From the NCBI GenBank assembly GCA_015227615.1, contig JAALGZ010000021.1:372001-436000 (forward strand): a DNA stretch of 64,000 nucleotides, in the 5' to 3' direction. A model generated the notes under the pieces. That model had not been told where the DNA came from. It did no database searches and worked only from the letters and a program-made list of their open reading frames with translations. The stretch is from Labyrinthula sp. Ha. Its lineage: Eukaryota; Sar; Bigyra; Labyrinthulida; Labyrinthulaceae. Shown here one piece after another: positions 12,508 through 21,180 of this stretch (position 1 is the stretch's first letter; each line of letters starts with the position of its first letter). The position numbers and the translations under genes are program-made.

Positions 12508-14139
12508 ATGGATGAAAATCTGCATGTGAGAAATATTTTGAAAGCGATTAAAAAAGTTGTAGAAGGAAAGAAAGAGGAAAATTATGTAAGTAAGAAAGAT
12601 TTAATTAAGGGATTTGAAAAACTTATTTCTTGCTTCGAATTAGTAAACGAAAAAGTTATTAGAATTGAAAACTTATCTTTTCAAGAGATTAAAGTTTCTG
12701 AAGAAGATGAAACAGAAATAAATCTTGAGAGAGAAGAATCTATAAATAGTATTAAGTTAATTGAAGAAAAAGAGGAATCTTTGGCAAAGAAAGAAAAGAT
12801 TGAGCAAGTTATTCACCAAAAGAGTGCTCCCGAAACAGTGAATGATGAGGCATTTGAACATGAAATGAATGAAATCTCTTCTTCTGCAGATGAAGAAAAA
12901 ATTATTTCAGAACATGAAAGAATACTGAAAAAATATGACAATGAGCTTCAGGGTATTGAATCTAGACTAATAGAAAACGATGAGAGAATGAAGGAGAGAG
13001 ATAAAGAGAATAATGAGTTAGTTTATAAATTAAGAGAAATCAGTAAGGATATAATAAGTCTGAAAAAAGTTCAAGAAGATAAAGTTGTTCAAACTAAAGA
13101 CATGGATACAACAAAAGTTGTAGAAATAGATTCTAGTTTGAAGGAAGTTATTCACAAGATAAAACAAAGTGTTGAATATCTTCTTCGACAAGATGAGCAA
13201 TATAGAATACAAAAAGAAGATTTTGTTCTTTCTTATAAAGATGAAGATAAAGTTCAACCAAAATCTGTTTTGACAGAAAATTTTGAGATAGATGAAATTC
13301 TTCAGAGAATTGAAAAACTTGAAAAGAGCAATATTGAAAGTACAAGAAAATTTGAATCAGTCAAAGTTGTTGAAGAAAGCTATATGATAGAGATTAATAC
13401 TCTTCAGGAAAAAATGACTATGTTTGATAAAATCTTAGCAGATTCAGAAACTAATATAAAAGATAAGAATAATCAACAGATTAACACGATTAGTACTCTA
13501 CAAGAGAAGACGGATTCTCTGTATAATAAGATACATGAAATTGAAAAACTATTTCTTGAAATTAGAGAAAATAGTAAAATAAATGAGCTCAAGAAAGAAA
13601 TTTTTAACTTAATAACGCGAATAGGGGTTCTCGAAACGGAAAAAAAGAAGTTTAAAAGCATAAAGGAAAGGGAGACAGAGTTTAGTTGTAGAGATCTAAG
13701 ACATATCAAACCAGTTTCTGCGTTCTTGTGTAGAGAATGCAAGGAGAAAACGATTTCCTTACCAGCTTCAAGAAGAGTTCAAACTTCACCTCTCAGGCAA
13801 AGACGAAAGCGGTATAATCTAAAACCTTTACATGTTTCGATTGCAAGATCCCTTGATTTAGATTTTGATAAACCTAGAGGGCAAAACACTAAAAAAGTGG
13901 ATAATGAGCAACATGGTCGAAGTATACGATCGAGATCGCTACTAGAGTATGGAAATTATAATGGTCTAAGTATAACTTCACAAGACGAAGAATTTGCAGA
14001 AAGTTTAATTTCTGGATCGAGAAATCATGTTGAAGGTAAAATAATTGATGAGATACATCAAGCCAAAGAAAACACTTTTTCAAAATATTTTGTTCAAGTA
14101 CCTTTAAAAAATTATAACTATCAAGAAAAACATAGTTAA
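12508..14139 (+). CDS. Long coiled-coil protein, function unknown
   Basis: A 543-residue, single-exon, very Glu/Lys/Ile-rich protein. Heptad-like coiled-coil segments dominate residues about 1-390. They are followed by a short Cys/His segment (CRDLRHIKPVSAFLCREC, about 396-415) that could bind a metal, and then by a basic, Arg/Ser-rich tail. No catalytic domain, signal peptide or membrane segment is visible. Proteins of this build are often centrosomal, flagellar or nuclear-scaffold components, but nothing here decides between them. It starts 34 bp after the RFC2 stop, and its own stop codon (14137-14139) overlaps the stop of the convergent PA-domain gene. Confidence 0.85.
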   Translation: MDENLHVRNILKAIKKVVEGKKEENYVSKKDLIKGFEKLISCFELVNEKVIRIENLSFQEIKVSEEDETEINLEREESINSIKLIEEKEESLAKKEKIEQVIHQKSAPETVNDEAFEHEMNEISSSADEEKIISEHERILKKYDNELQGIESRLIENDERMKERDKENNELVYKLREISKDIISLKKVQEDKVVQTKDMDTTKVVEIDSSLKEVIHKIKQSVEYLLRQDEQYRIQKEDFVLSYKDEDKVQPKSVLTENFEIDEILQRIEKLEKSNIESTRKFESVKVVEESYMIEINTLQEKMTMFDKILADSETNIKDKNNQQINTISTLQEKTDSLYNKIHEIEKLFLEIRENSKINELKKEIFNLITRIGVLETEKKKFKSIKERETEFSCRDLRHIKPVSAFLCRECKEKTISLPASRRVQTSPLRQRRKRYNLKPLHVSIARSLDLDFDKPRGQNTKKVDNEQHGRSIRSRSLLEYGNYNGLSITSQDEEFAESLISGSRNHVEGKIIDEIHQAKENTFSKYFVQVPLKNYNYQEKHS

Positions 14140-15189
14140 TAGTTTATTTCTTTTACTATTTGTTGTAACCCAACATTTGGAATTTCTATTTCAGCAAGAG
14201 GTAAAAACTAAAAACTTGTTCAATGAAGTAAAATACTTTCTTCAATTCTTGTCCATCTCCTTTTCTTACAAGTACTGCAGGAATATTCACAGCTTTCCAT
14301 TCTTCAAAATGATCACTAAATCCGAATCCTCGTTCACCTAAAGTCAAACAAAAGTAAAAAATACGAGTTTTGTTTCCTAATGTACCACAATTAAAATCCA
14401 AATCACATTCTCCATTATCAACTACTAGAGCAGCTACTGCACCAGCATTCTAAAGAACTCAATTATTAAAAAACATACTTGTAGACGAAGCACCTTTTGC
14501 ACTAAAGCTACTCCATCTCCTCGATGAACAAGTCCAATCTTGTTCTTGATGTCTTTTGGATTGAGAACGTTACTAAGTTTTTTAAAAATGCTTAATCTTA
14601 CCCTTCTACTGAGTTTGGAATGGGTAATGCCAAAAACCCATCCACATGAAAATTTTTAGCTCCGTAATGAGCTTGCCAAAAATCAAGAGATGAACCACTC
14701 TGTATATGCTTATAAATTTAAAAAAAATACTTGATGAGCATCCAAACAGTTAAGGCAAAAGTTCAAACCAGAATTGGACAATATGGAGACTTGTAAACCA
14801 GGTATTAAGCAGTCTTCTTCACGACAAACTTGTTGATCAAGAGTAAATCTCTTACGCTCAACTTCATTTTGTGAGCTTAGAGCTCTAACTGCTTTTCCAC
14901 TTGGAGTTTCTTGGAGTCCAGATCCCATTGAAGGTAAACGTCGTCTACTCTTTGCTTTTCTTTCAATTTTTCTGTTATAGAAGATCCAATCTAATTCTGT
15001 TACATTTTCCCTTCTTTTCAACTCTTCCCTTTCTTCACTTAATTTAATTATATACTCGACGTGTTCTGGATAAAATCTTTGTACATTTCCTTTTTTTCTT
15101 TCATGCATTCTTAGAAAAGCTTCCTTAGACATACCAAAAGCACAAACACAATAAGAAAAAAGGAAAAAAATCTTTTGTATTGTTTTCAT
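14136..15189 (-). CDS. Secreted or luminal PA-domain protein, six exons
   Basis: Spliced from exons 15189-14731, 14699-14602, 14572-14479, 14449-14365, 14337-14237 and 14207-14136, with introns of 31, 29, 29, 27 and 29 nt, all GT-AG. The joined frame is 909 nt (302 residues). The N-terminus is a signal peptide (MKTIQKIFFLFSYCVCAFG). A charged linker follows, then a Cys pair region and a protease-associated (PA) domain from about residue 185, recognised by GLVHRGDGVALVQKVLRLQN, AGAVAALVVDNGECD and AVNIPAVLVRKGDGQEL. PA domains bind substrates or sort cargo on secretory-pathway enzymes and receptors; no peptidase domain is attached here. The fourth intron (27 nt) keeps frame whether spliced or retained, so its removal is inferred from its GTATTT...TTTAG ends. 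It lies 26 bp downstream of the MFS gene on the same strand. Confidence 0.85.
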
Positions 15190-15215
15190 TTTAACATTTT
15201 AAACAGCCCAAAAAT

Positions 15216-16748
15216 CTACCTGATCACTCTAATTTTGTACGCTGCAAAAACTCCGATGACAATAATAATAATATCAACTCCGAGAACCAAACTTGTTCCA
15301 TAAGTATTAAACACATAGCCATTTACTAAATTAGCTGCAATTCCACCAATTCTACCAAATGCACTAAGTAATCCGTAAGAAAGTGCTCGTAGTGATGTTG
15401 GATAATTCTCAGTTGTCAGAGCACTCAAAGCGTTCCAACATGCAGTACTTGAAGTTTGAAATAAAAATGAACCTAAAAGGAGAACAAAGTTATTTTTGAG
15501 AACCACTCCAAAAAAGAAAAATGATAAACCAATGAAAGACAAAAATAGGGATTGAAGACAAAGGAGTCTACTTAAAAAGTGAAGAGAGTGATTTGTTTGA
15601 AAAAATTTTGGGTAATTTATTGCAACAAAGTTTCCAGGAAGAGTGGAGATTGAAAAAATTATTGAGATAATGTAAGGATTTGAAAATCCAGTTTTTGTGA
15701 AAAGAACAGTACTCCAAGAAAGTATTCCATAAGAAGAAAAACTTAAAGTAAACCAAATGAGAACCAAAAATGCTGAATTAAACTTTGCTACAGAATCTAA
15801 GCCAACAAAAACAGGAATTGTGTTTGAAATCTCTTCTTTCAAGTTGGAAGTCTGAGAAATTTCAGCGGTGTTCGAATGTAAGTTTTCAATTAAACTCAAG
15901 AGAACATCATATTTTGAAAGTTCGCTTCCTTGCAATAAAGTGTTTGATTCGTCAAGATTTTGAGTCTCAAAATAATCTCTAAGAAAATATTTTTGAAGCA
16001 CATTTGCAGCTTCATCATTTTTTCCTTTAGATTCTAAGAAAACAGGAGATTCAGGAACGAAATAAAAACTTAAAATGAGGCAAATTCCAGCAGGAGCAGC
16101 AGCTATGAAAGCAAAAATTGGCCAACTCGATTCCGCCTCTAGAAAATCCTTTTCCCTAATTTTGTTCAAATCTGAAGAAAGGAGAAAAAAAGCAGTCAGA
16201 GATGTATATAATTGTCCAATCATCCAAAAACAAGCCACAATATTGATAGAAAAGTTTTTTAGTTTCGTTCCACTTATTTCGGAAACGAGAGAAAATGTTG
16301 CTGGAATTGTTCCTCCAATTCCAAATCCAGCACACGCTCTGGAAACAAACAGCAATAAGAATTTTAGCGACCAGGAAGAGCCACTAATAAAATTTGTGAA
16401 GGTTAACAAAAAACTTCCAAAACAGTTCATCGAAAGGGAAAATAATAGTAGAGTTTTTCTACCGTAAAAGTCGGCTAAGAGACCAGATAATATTCCTCCA
16501 AAAAGCATCCCAATGTAAACAGATGCAGTCAAGAAACCGCTCCAGAATTTATCCTCAACAAGAAAAAAGATTCTATCATATTTTTCAAAGGTAATTAACT
16601 CTAATATATATGAAAACGAAGTTACTTCAATCGCATCTGACGCATTGGAGATACCCAAGATTAAGACGTATAAGTAGAACTCCTTCGTATCCCCAACAAC
16701 ATCCAAGAATTTTTGGCTGATGCATATATCACCATTAATTAACTTCAT
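15216..16748 (-). CDS. Major facilitator superfamily transporter (SV2/SLC22-like)
   Basis: A 510-residue single-exon membrane protein. The frame opens earlier, but the first ATG is at 16748. The loop 2-3 signature GLLADFYGRK follows a hydrophobic pair with GMLFGGILSG. The hexapeptide-type PESPVFLESKGKNDEA follows the sixth membrane segment, and a long hydrophilic central loop at residues about 235-310 precedes the second half. About 12 hydrophobic segments can be counted. This pattern fits the SV2/organic-ion/niacin-type MFS branch, which moves small organic solutes across the plasma or an internal membrane; the substrate cannot be read from the sequence. It is divergent from the JmjC gene, with 126 bp between the starts, and 26 bp upstream of the PA-domain gene. 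Confidence 0.92.
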   Translation of the reverse strand: MKLINGDICISQKFLDVVGDTKEFYLYVLILGISNASDAIEVTSFSYILELITFEKYDRIFFLVEDKFWSGFLTASVYIGMLFGGILSGLLADFYGRKTLLLFSLSMNCFGSFLLTFTNFISGSSWSLKFLLLFVSRACAGFGIGGTIPATFSLVSEISGTKLKNFSINIVACFWMIGQLYTSLTAFFLLSSDLNKIREKDFLEAESSWPIFAFIAAAPAGICLILSFYFVPESPVFLESKGKNDEAANVLQKYFLRDYFETQNLDESNTLLQGSELSKYDVLLSLIENLHSNTAEISQTSNLKEEISNTIPVFVGLDSVAKFNSAFLVLIWFTLSFSSYGILSWSTVLFTKTGFSNPYIISIIFSISTLPGNFVAINYPKFFQTNHSLHFLSRLLCLQSLFLSFIGLSFFFFGVVLKNNFVLLLGSFLFQTSSTACWNALSALTTENYPTSLRALSYGLLSAFGRIGGIAANLVNGYVFNTYGTSLVLGVDIIIIVIGVFAAYKIRVIR

Positions 16749-16874
16749 CTCAGCCAAAATATTCTATACAAAGAACTTAAACTCCTTCTTAAACGCACTC
16801 CGAAACTTCTTTTTTCCTTGCTCTTGATTAAAACTAAACGGAAAACAAGTATTTTGGGCAATTAATTTGGTCAT
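16749..16874. promoter_or_regulatory. Shared divergent promoter region (MFS / JmjC)
   Basis: Only 126 bp separate the two start codons, so both promoters and 5' UTRs must lie here or extend into coding sequence. It is AT-rich with no recognisable TATA or initiator consensus. Assigned from gene layout alone. Confidence 0.5.
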
Positions 16875-18352
16875 ATGCACGCACACTCCGGTAAAAACAA
16901 AAACGAAAAGATGAAGAATAAAAACTCAAGGACGAGATTGAGTCAAAAGTTTCATGTTCATTTCAGAGAAGGAAAAGAAATAAATATGATTCCAAAGCTT
17001 GCAAAGGACAAAAAGTTTAATGCAGACTATATCTACAGAAGTTGCTTGCAGAAATTTGCACTGGATAACCTCTCACGGACGTTGGCAATCTTAATCCTTG
17101 GTTGGATGCTCTACTTGACCTCCATGAAAGCCCTAAGAACAATTCAACCACCAATAACTGATGAACTAGTCATTGAAGTACCAAAAGTTGAACAAAATGT
17201 TCAAAATTTCGATGAAGATTATCCCTCTCCACCTGTAAATTGACTAGATCCCATAAAATTTAGGACGGCGAAGAGCAAGAAGAAGAAGAGACAGTTGAGG
17301 AAGAAACTATCATGGATGATACTCAACCTATATTTATAAATGATGATTTCACATATGCTGAGTTGTTTTCTAACTATGAGGATTATGCCAAGGCAGATCC
17401 GATTAAACTTCCTCCTAAAAACCTCCTACCAAAAAATATAAAACAAAGTTATCCAAATCTACCTTATGGAATTCCTAGAAAAGGTCTTTGGTGGGCGGTT
17501 TTAGCATATGAGAATAATTACAGACAAAAAGAAAACCCAATTAAACAAGTTATACCACGACTTAATCCAAATTTACAAATTACAAAGAAACAATTTCATG
17601 AGATATTTAGAAAACCTGCTCAACCAGTTATAATGAGTTTTTCAAATCTAAGAAGTTTGAATTTTACAACAGAATCTTTTGCGTTGAGCGAATTAAGACA
17701 ATTGTTTCCATACGATCAAGATGAGAATCAACTTAATTTCGCTGCAAATGGAAGAGTAAAAACTGATGAAGAAATAGATCTCGCACCTGCTTTGGCAGCG
17801 ATTGAAAGAGATGAAAAATTGACAAAAAAAGGAAACATGAGGTCATTTCCAAGGAATCTAAAGGTTAAACCAGAGGCCATTAAGAAGTTAAATGTTCAAA
17901 AACCTCCATTGGTGCTTCATGAAAAAGAGGGTGACAATTTATGGCAGATGCCAACACTCTGGATGGGAACAAGTAGTGCAGACACAAGATTTCATCACGA
18001 TTGCTGTGATAATTTTGTGATGATGTTGTCTGGAACAAAAAGATTTACTCTTGCACCACCTACAGATTGGAGAGTTCTAAATCCTCAATGCATTGGGAAA
18101 TTAAAGAACTTGTGTTGGGCAAGTGTGAATAACCCAAATTTACCAAATGAAAAGTTTAGTAGTAAAGAAAGAAGAATATTGCAACATGTAAACAAAATTG
18201 TCGTTGATGTGGGACCTGGAGAGATCCTCTATATGCCAGCTGGATGGTTTCACCACATTCAAAATCTTGGACCAACTGTTATGGTCAATTGGTGGACAAA
18301 AGGGAAAGAAACGTGTGCTTTAATTAGAGCAAAAAATTCTCCTTTGTACTAA
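16875..18352 (+). CDS. Membrane-anchored JmjC-domain 2-oxoglutarate oxygenase
   Basis: Two exons (16875-17234, 17264-18352) joined across a 29-nt GT-AG intron give 482 residues. A basic 65-residue N-terminus precedes a single hydrophobic segment (LAILILGWMLYLTSM, about 72-86), predicting a type II membrane protein with the catalytic part on the far side. The C-terminal half is a JmjC/cupin-like domain. The Fe(II) triad is visible as H364-x-D366 in TRFHHDCCDN and a distal His at 450 or 451 in PAGWFHHIQN, with a Lys in GTKRFTL suited to binding 2-oxoglutarate. This small JmjC type hydroxylates proteins or tRNA rather than being an obvious histone demethylase. An acidic EEQEEEETVEEE stretch crosses the exon join. 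It is convergent with the coiled-coil gene, with 16 bp between stops. Confidence 0.9.
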
Positions 18353-18368
18353 CAGATTTACATCTAGT

Positions 18369-19199
18369 TTAACTGCATCCAGCAAGTTGCATTCTAAGTT
18401 GAGTAATCACCATGTTTAATTTTTTGATTTCGCGATTTGAATTACTTCTGTTGAAATCTAAACTTGTTCTCATTTCGATGAACTTTCGATCCATTAACCC
18501 TAATTGTCCCTCAAGAACTTCATTTGCACTCTGTCTCTGTTTCAATTTTTTTTCCAAGGATTTGATTTTGTTTTTTAGTTTTTCATTCTTTTTCATCTCA
18601 TCTTCTTTTTCTTTTTCAATCTTTTTTGAATCTGAAAGAGAATTTAACTTCAAACTCAATTCATGCTTTAATCTAGTCATTAACTTTTCAATCTGCTTTG
18701 ACAGTTTTGAGTTCACTCCAGTCTCTTCTTTAACTCGCTTCTCCAAATTTGCAACACGATTTCTAGATCCATCTAATTTTGCAGTTAGGGAAGCATTTAA
18801 TTTTCTTTGGCGGGTTAATTTGACACCCATCTCTTGTAAATCTCTTGTTTTTACTTTGTTTTGTTCAATTAATTTGTGAATTCGATTCGCATCAGGGTTT
18901 AAAAGCCCCAAGGAATCATTGGATTTAGAAGGAAGATTTTCTTTAAGTATTTTTCCGGATCCAATTCTACTCTCTGTTTTCCATTTTTCTTTTAGAATTC
19001 TGAGAAATTCTGTGATTTGAACATTTTCAAACTTTGATTTGTCATACTTTGAAAAAGTCTCATCTAAAATCTCACGCAAGAAAAGTTCTTTCAATTTATT
19101 TTCTTTTTCTTCAAACTCTTTTAATCTTTCTTCGATAGTTTCTAATTTATTTTGTAACTTATAGTTTTCTTCCGCTTGTCTAAGATGCGTTTCATCCAT
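18369..19199 (-). CDS. Coiled-coil protein, function unknown
   Basis: A 276-residue, single-exon, Lys/Glu/Leu-rich protein predicted as coiled coil over residues about 5-50 and 105-270, with a short non-coiled insert (about 55-100) between. There is no signal peptide, membrane segment or catalytic motif. The ATG at 19199 is the first in frame. The 3' end stops 16 bp from the JmjC stop, and the 5' end faces the unrecognised 226-residue gene across 273 bp. Coding texture and a long uninterrupted frame support a real gene; a structural role is only a guess. Confidence 0.82.
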   Translation of the reverse strand: MDETHLRQAEENYKLQNKLETIEERLKEFEEKENKLKELFLREILDETFSKYDKSKFENVQITEFLRILKEKWKTESRIGSGKILKENLPSKSNDSLGLLNPDANRIHKLIEQNKVKTRDLQEMGVKLTRQRKLNASLTAKLDGSRNRVANLEKRVKEETGVNSKLSKQIEKLMTRLKHELSLKLNSLSDSKKIEKEKEDEMKKNEKLKNKIKSLEKKLKQRQSANEVLEGQLGLMDRKFIEMRTSLDFNRSNSNREIKKLNMVITQLRMQLAGCS

Positions 19200-19472
19200 C
19201 GTTTTTCTCTACTAACCTCATAGTTAACCATTATATACTTTACAGATGCTTCTTCACATAAATATGCTCCTTATATATAGTTAATACTTATTTTACTCTA
19301 TATTTGTAATAAATGAACTAATATCCCGGATAAACGATAAAAAGAAAAACTATAAATTAAGAAAAAAAATAAAGCAAAACCCATCGAAGAGAAAAAGAAT
19401 CTACTCCAAATAAACGTTGTGGATAAATACATAGTTATTTAACTCTTACTATCATAGAAAAAGACAAAAAAT
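19200..19472. promoter_or_regulatory. Divergent intergenic region
   Basis: 273 bp, extremely AT-rich, between two divergent start codons; presumed to hold both promoters. No consensus element recognised. Confidence 0.4.
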
Positions 19473-20153
19473 ATGAGCTGGTTTCACAAACTTCCAAAGA
19501 AAGAGACTCTCCGGGAATTAATCATAGAAGAGTCCAGAGAATTTCTTGGAAGAAATGGAAACACTTTAGATTTATTCTCTATTAAAGCAATTATTATTCC
19601 CGAAAAATATGCACTAAAACATTATCCTATTACACCATGCTGTTCTTATGTTTGCAGAAGAGAATGTGAATCAATAGTGGATACCTGGTATACACATTTC
19701 TTTTATGAGGAGTATATTCTAGCAGTGAAAGAAGCTCTTTCTCAGTGTGTATTACTCTTCTACATATTTTTTTGTGAGTGTTTTACAAACTTACTTGGTT
19801 ATTTAGATGGTTTTTGTTGGGAGGATGATTTCTATGAACGTTTGCCTTTAATTAGAGGTTGTTTTTTAGCTTTAGAAGATGGAGTAATTTATTTTCAACC
19901 AGAATTAAAACCTGTTTGGTGTCATGAATATTGTGCTAAAAATGATAGAAATAGTTATGGTTATTATTCGAAGACTATTTCCTTTTTTCGATGGGAAGAA
20001 ACTAAAATTGATATAAATGAAGATAGAAAGTTATCTCGAAACTCTAAAGTAATCAGTTTTTTTCTAGGAGCAGAAAGAATTTTCACAAGTAAAAAAATAT
20101 TCCAACAACTTTGTAATCTAAGACAAGAATGGATAGAAATGGATTCAGTTTAA
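19473..20153 (+). CDS. Unrecognised Cys/aromatic-rich protein
   Basis: A 226-residue frame with an ATG start and good coding texture that I do not recognise. It is rich in Tyr, Phe and Cys (CCSYVCRREC near residue 60, WCHEYC near 152). Within it, 30 nt bounded by GT and AG (encoding VLLFYIFFCE after residue 91) look like one of this genome's short introns. Because 30 is a multiple of three, the frame is open either way, and without the insert the protein is 216 residues. The hydrophobic run would then not be a membrane segment. No signal peptide. It ends the compact gene island. Confidence 0.7.
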   Translation: MSWFHKLPKKETLRELIIEESREFLGRNGNTLDLFSIKAIIIPEKYALKHYPITPCCSYVCRRECESIVDTWYTHFFYEEYILAVKEALSQCVLLFYIFFCECFTNLLGYLDGFCWEDDFYERLPLIRGCFLALEDGVIYFQPELKPVWCHEYCAKNDRNSYGYYSKTISFFRWEETKIDINEDRKLSRNSKVISFFLGAERIFTSKKIFQQLCNLRQEWIEMDSV

Positions 20154-20391
20154 TACTGTTTTTGTATTTTATATACTTTTATCGTAGCTTTGTTATGATT
20201 TTTATCATTTAGTAATCCATTTTATTGAAAAAATAAACATTATTCTTTAAGTGAGTATGATTGTATAACTATATAATTTAATTCTTTCAATCCAAACTAT
20301 AAAGGAAAATAGTAAAGAAAAGCACTAAAGATTCTTAGTATATACTTAGTAAAACTATTTCTTATGACTTAGATCAAGCTTCTTATTTCGT
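20154..20391. other. Intergenic AT-rich spacer
   Basis: No feature recognised; 3' flanks of the unrecognised gene and the leishmanolysin-like pseudogene. Confidence 0.4.
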
Positions 20392-21180
20392 TTATAAACC
20401 ATTTTTTCTTTTTATCACTGCTACAACTAAAATAATTACTGTAAGCATACATAAGAATACAGCTATTAATCCCACTTCAGTATGAAACTGTTTGTTCTTC
20501 TGCTGCTTTACTATTTCTCCATTCACGTCAAAATGCTCCATTACAAGTACATCATCACCATAATAAACTCTATTCTCTTTGAAAGGTATAATCATCAGCA
20601 TGTTTTGTAATTGCTCTATATCCCAAATCTCTTAAACTAATAATACTTATAGTGGAAAGGGAAATATCTCCTATAGTAATTGAAGGTGAAATAAGCTCAT
20701 TTCCAAACTCAGTCTCTCTCCAGTTTCCTTTATTAGAACATAGTGGAATATTTCCCTTTCCTCCATTTGCTTCATATAACTTTTTTCCATGTTCTCCTGT
20801 ATATTTTGTCCATTCAATACTAGGATTCTTAATTAAACCATAATCTTCCCAAAGTGTTCCAAATCCAATTACATGAGTTATTCCATGTTTTGCAACATGA
20901 AGGAATAAATCTTTATCTACCATGTAATCCATATTCGCACTATCAAAATGCACAATTCTAAATCTAGGTTGATCTTCAATAAAACCACAAGGACCAGCTC
21001 GAGCTAAAGTTGAGGACTCTCCTTCCAAAGTATCAGAGTATGCAAAGATATCTAAACCAGTAATAACTTGTCCTGAAGAGTAGATGTAGTTTACTCTACA
21101 ACCTAAGATATCCAAATCTACTGGGAGAGTGAAAGGTTCTACATTTTATTTTATTTTTACTGCTGCTTCAATAGAGGGTT
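20392..21180 (-). pseudogene. Degenerate leishmanolysin-like (M8) metalloprotease
   Basis: Two overlapping minus-strand frames (21115-20570 and 20601-20392) carry the C-terminal half of an M8-type surface protease: LARAGPCG, the zinc region THVIGFGTLW, WRETEFGNELISP, the LSTISIISLRDLGY end, and a C-terminal membrane anchor (GLIAVFLCMLTVIILVVAVI). The zinc motif expected as HExxH reads HGITH at 20873-20887, so the catalytic Glu is Gly. The third ligand, normally His-Trp, reads Asn-Trp (GNWRETE). The two frames do not join without a one-base shift near 20.58 kb, and a stop cuts the frame upstream near 21.14 kb. No intact N-terminal half is found. Together these say a decayed gene copy; a catalytically dead but translated protein is less likely. 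Confidence 0.8.

Noticed and set aside
16749-16757. Longer start for the MFS transporter
   Set aside because: The three extra codons begin with TTG; the first ATG is at 16748.
18412-18879. 155-codon plus-strand ORF
   Set aside because: Antisense shadow of the coiled-coil gene; Phe/Ser-rich composition is the mirror of Lys/Glu codons.
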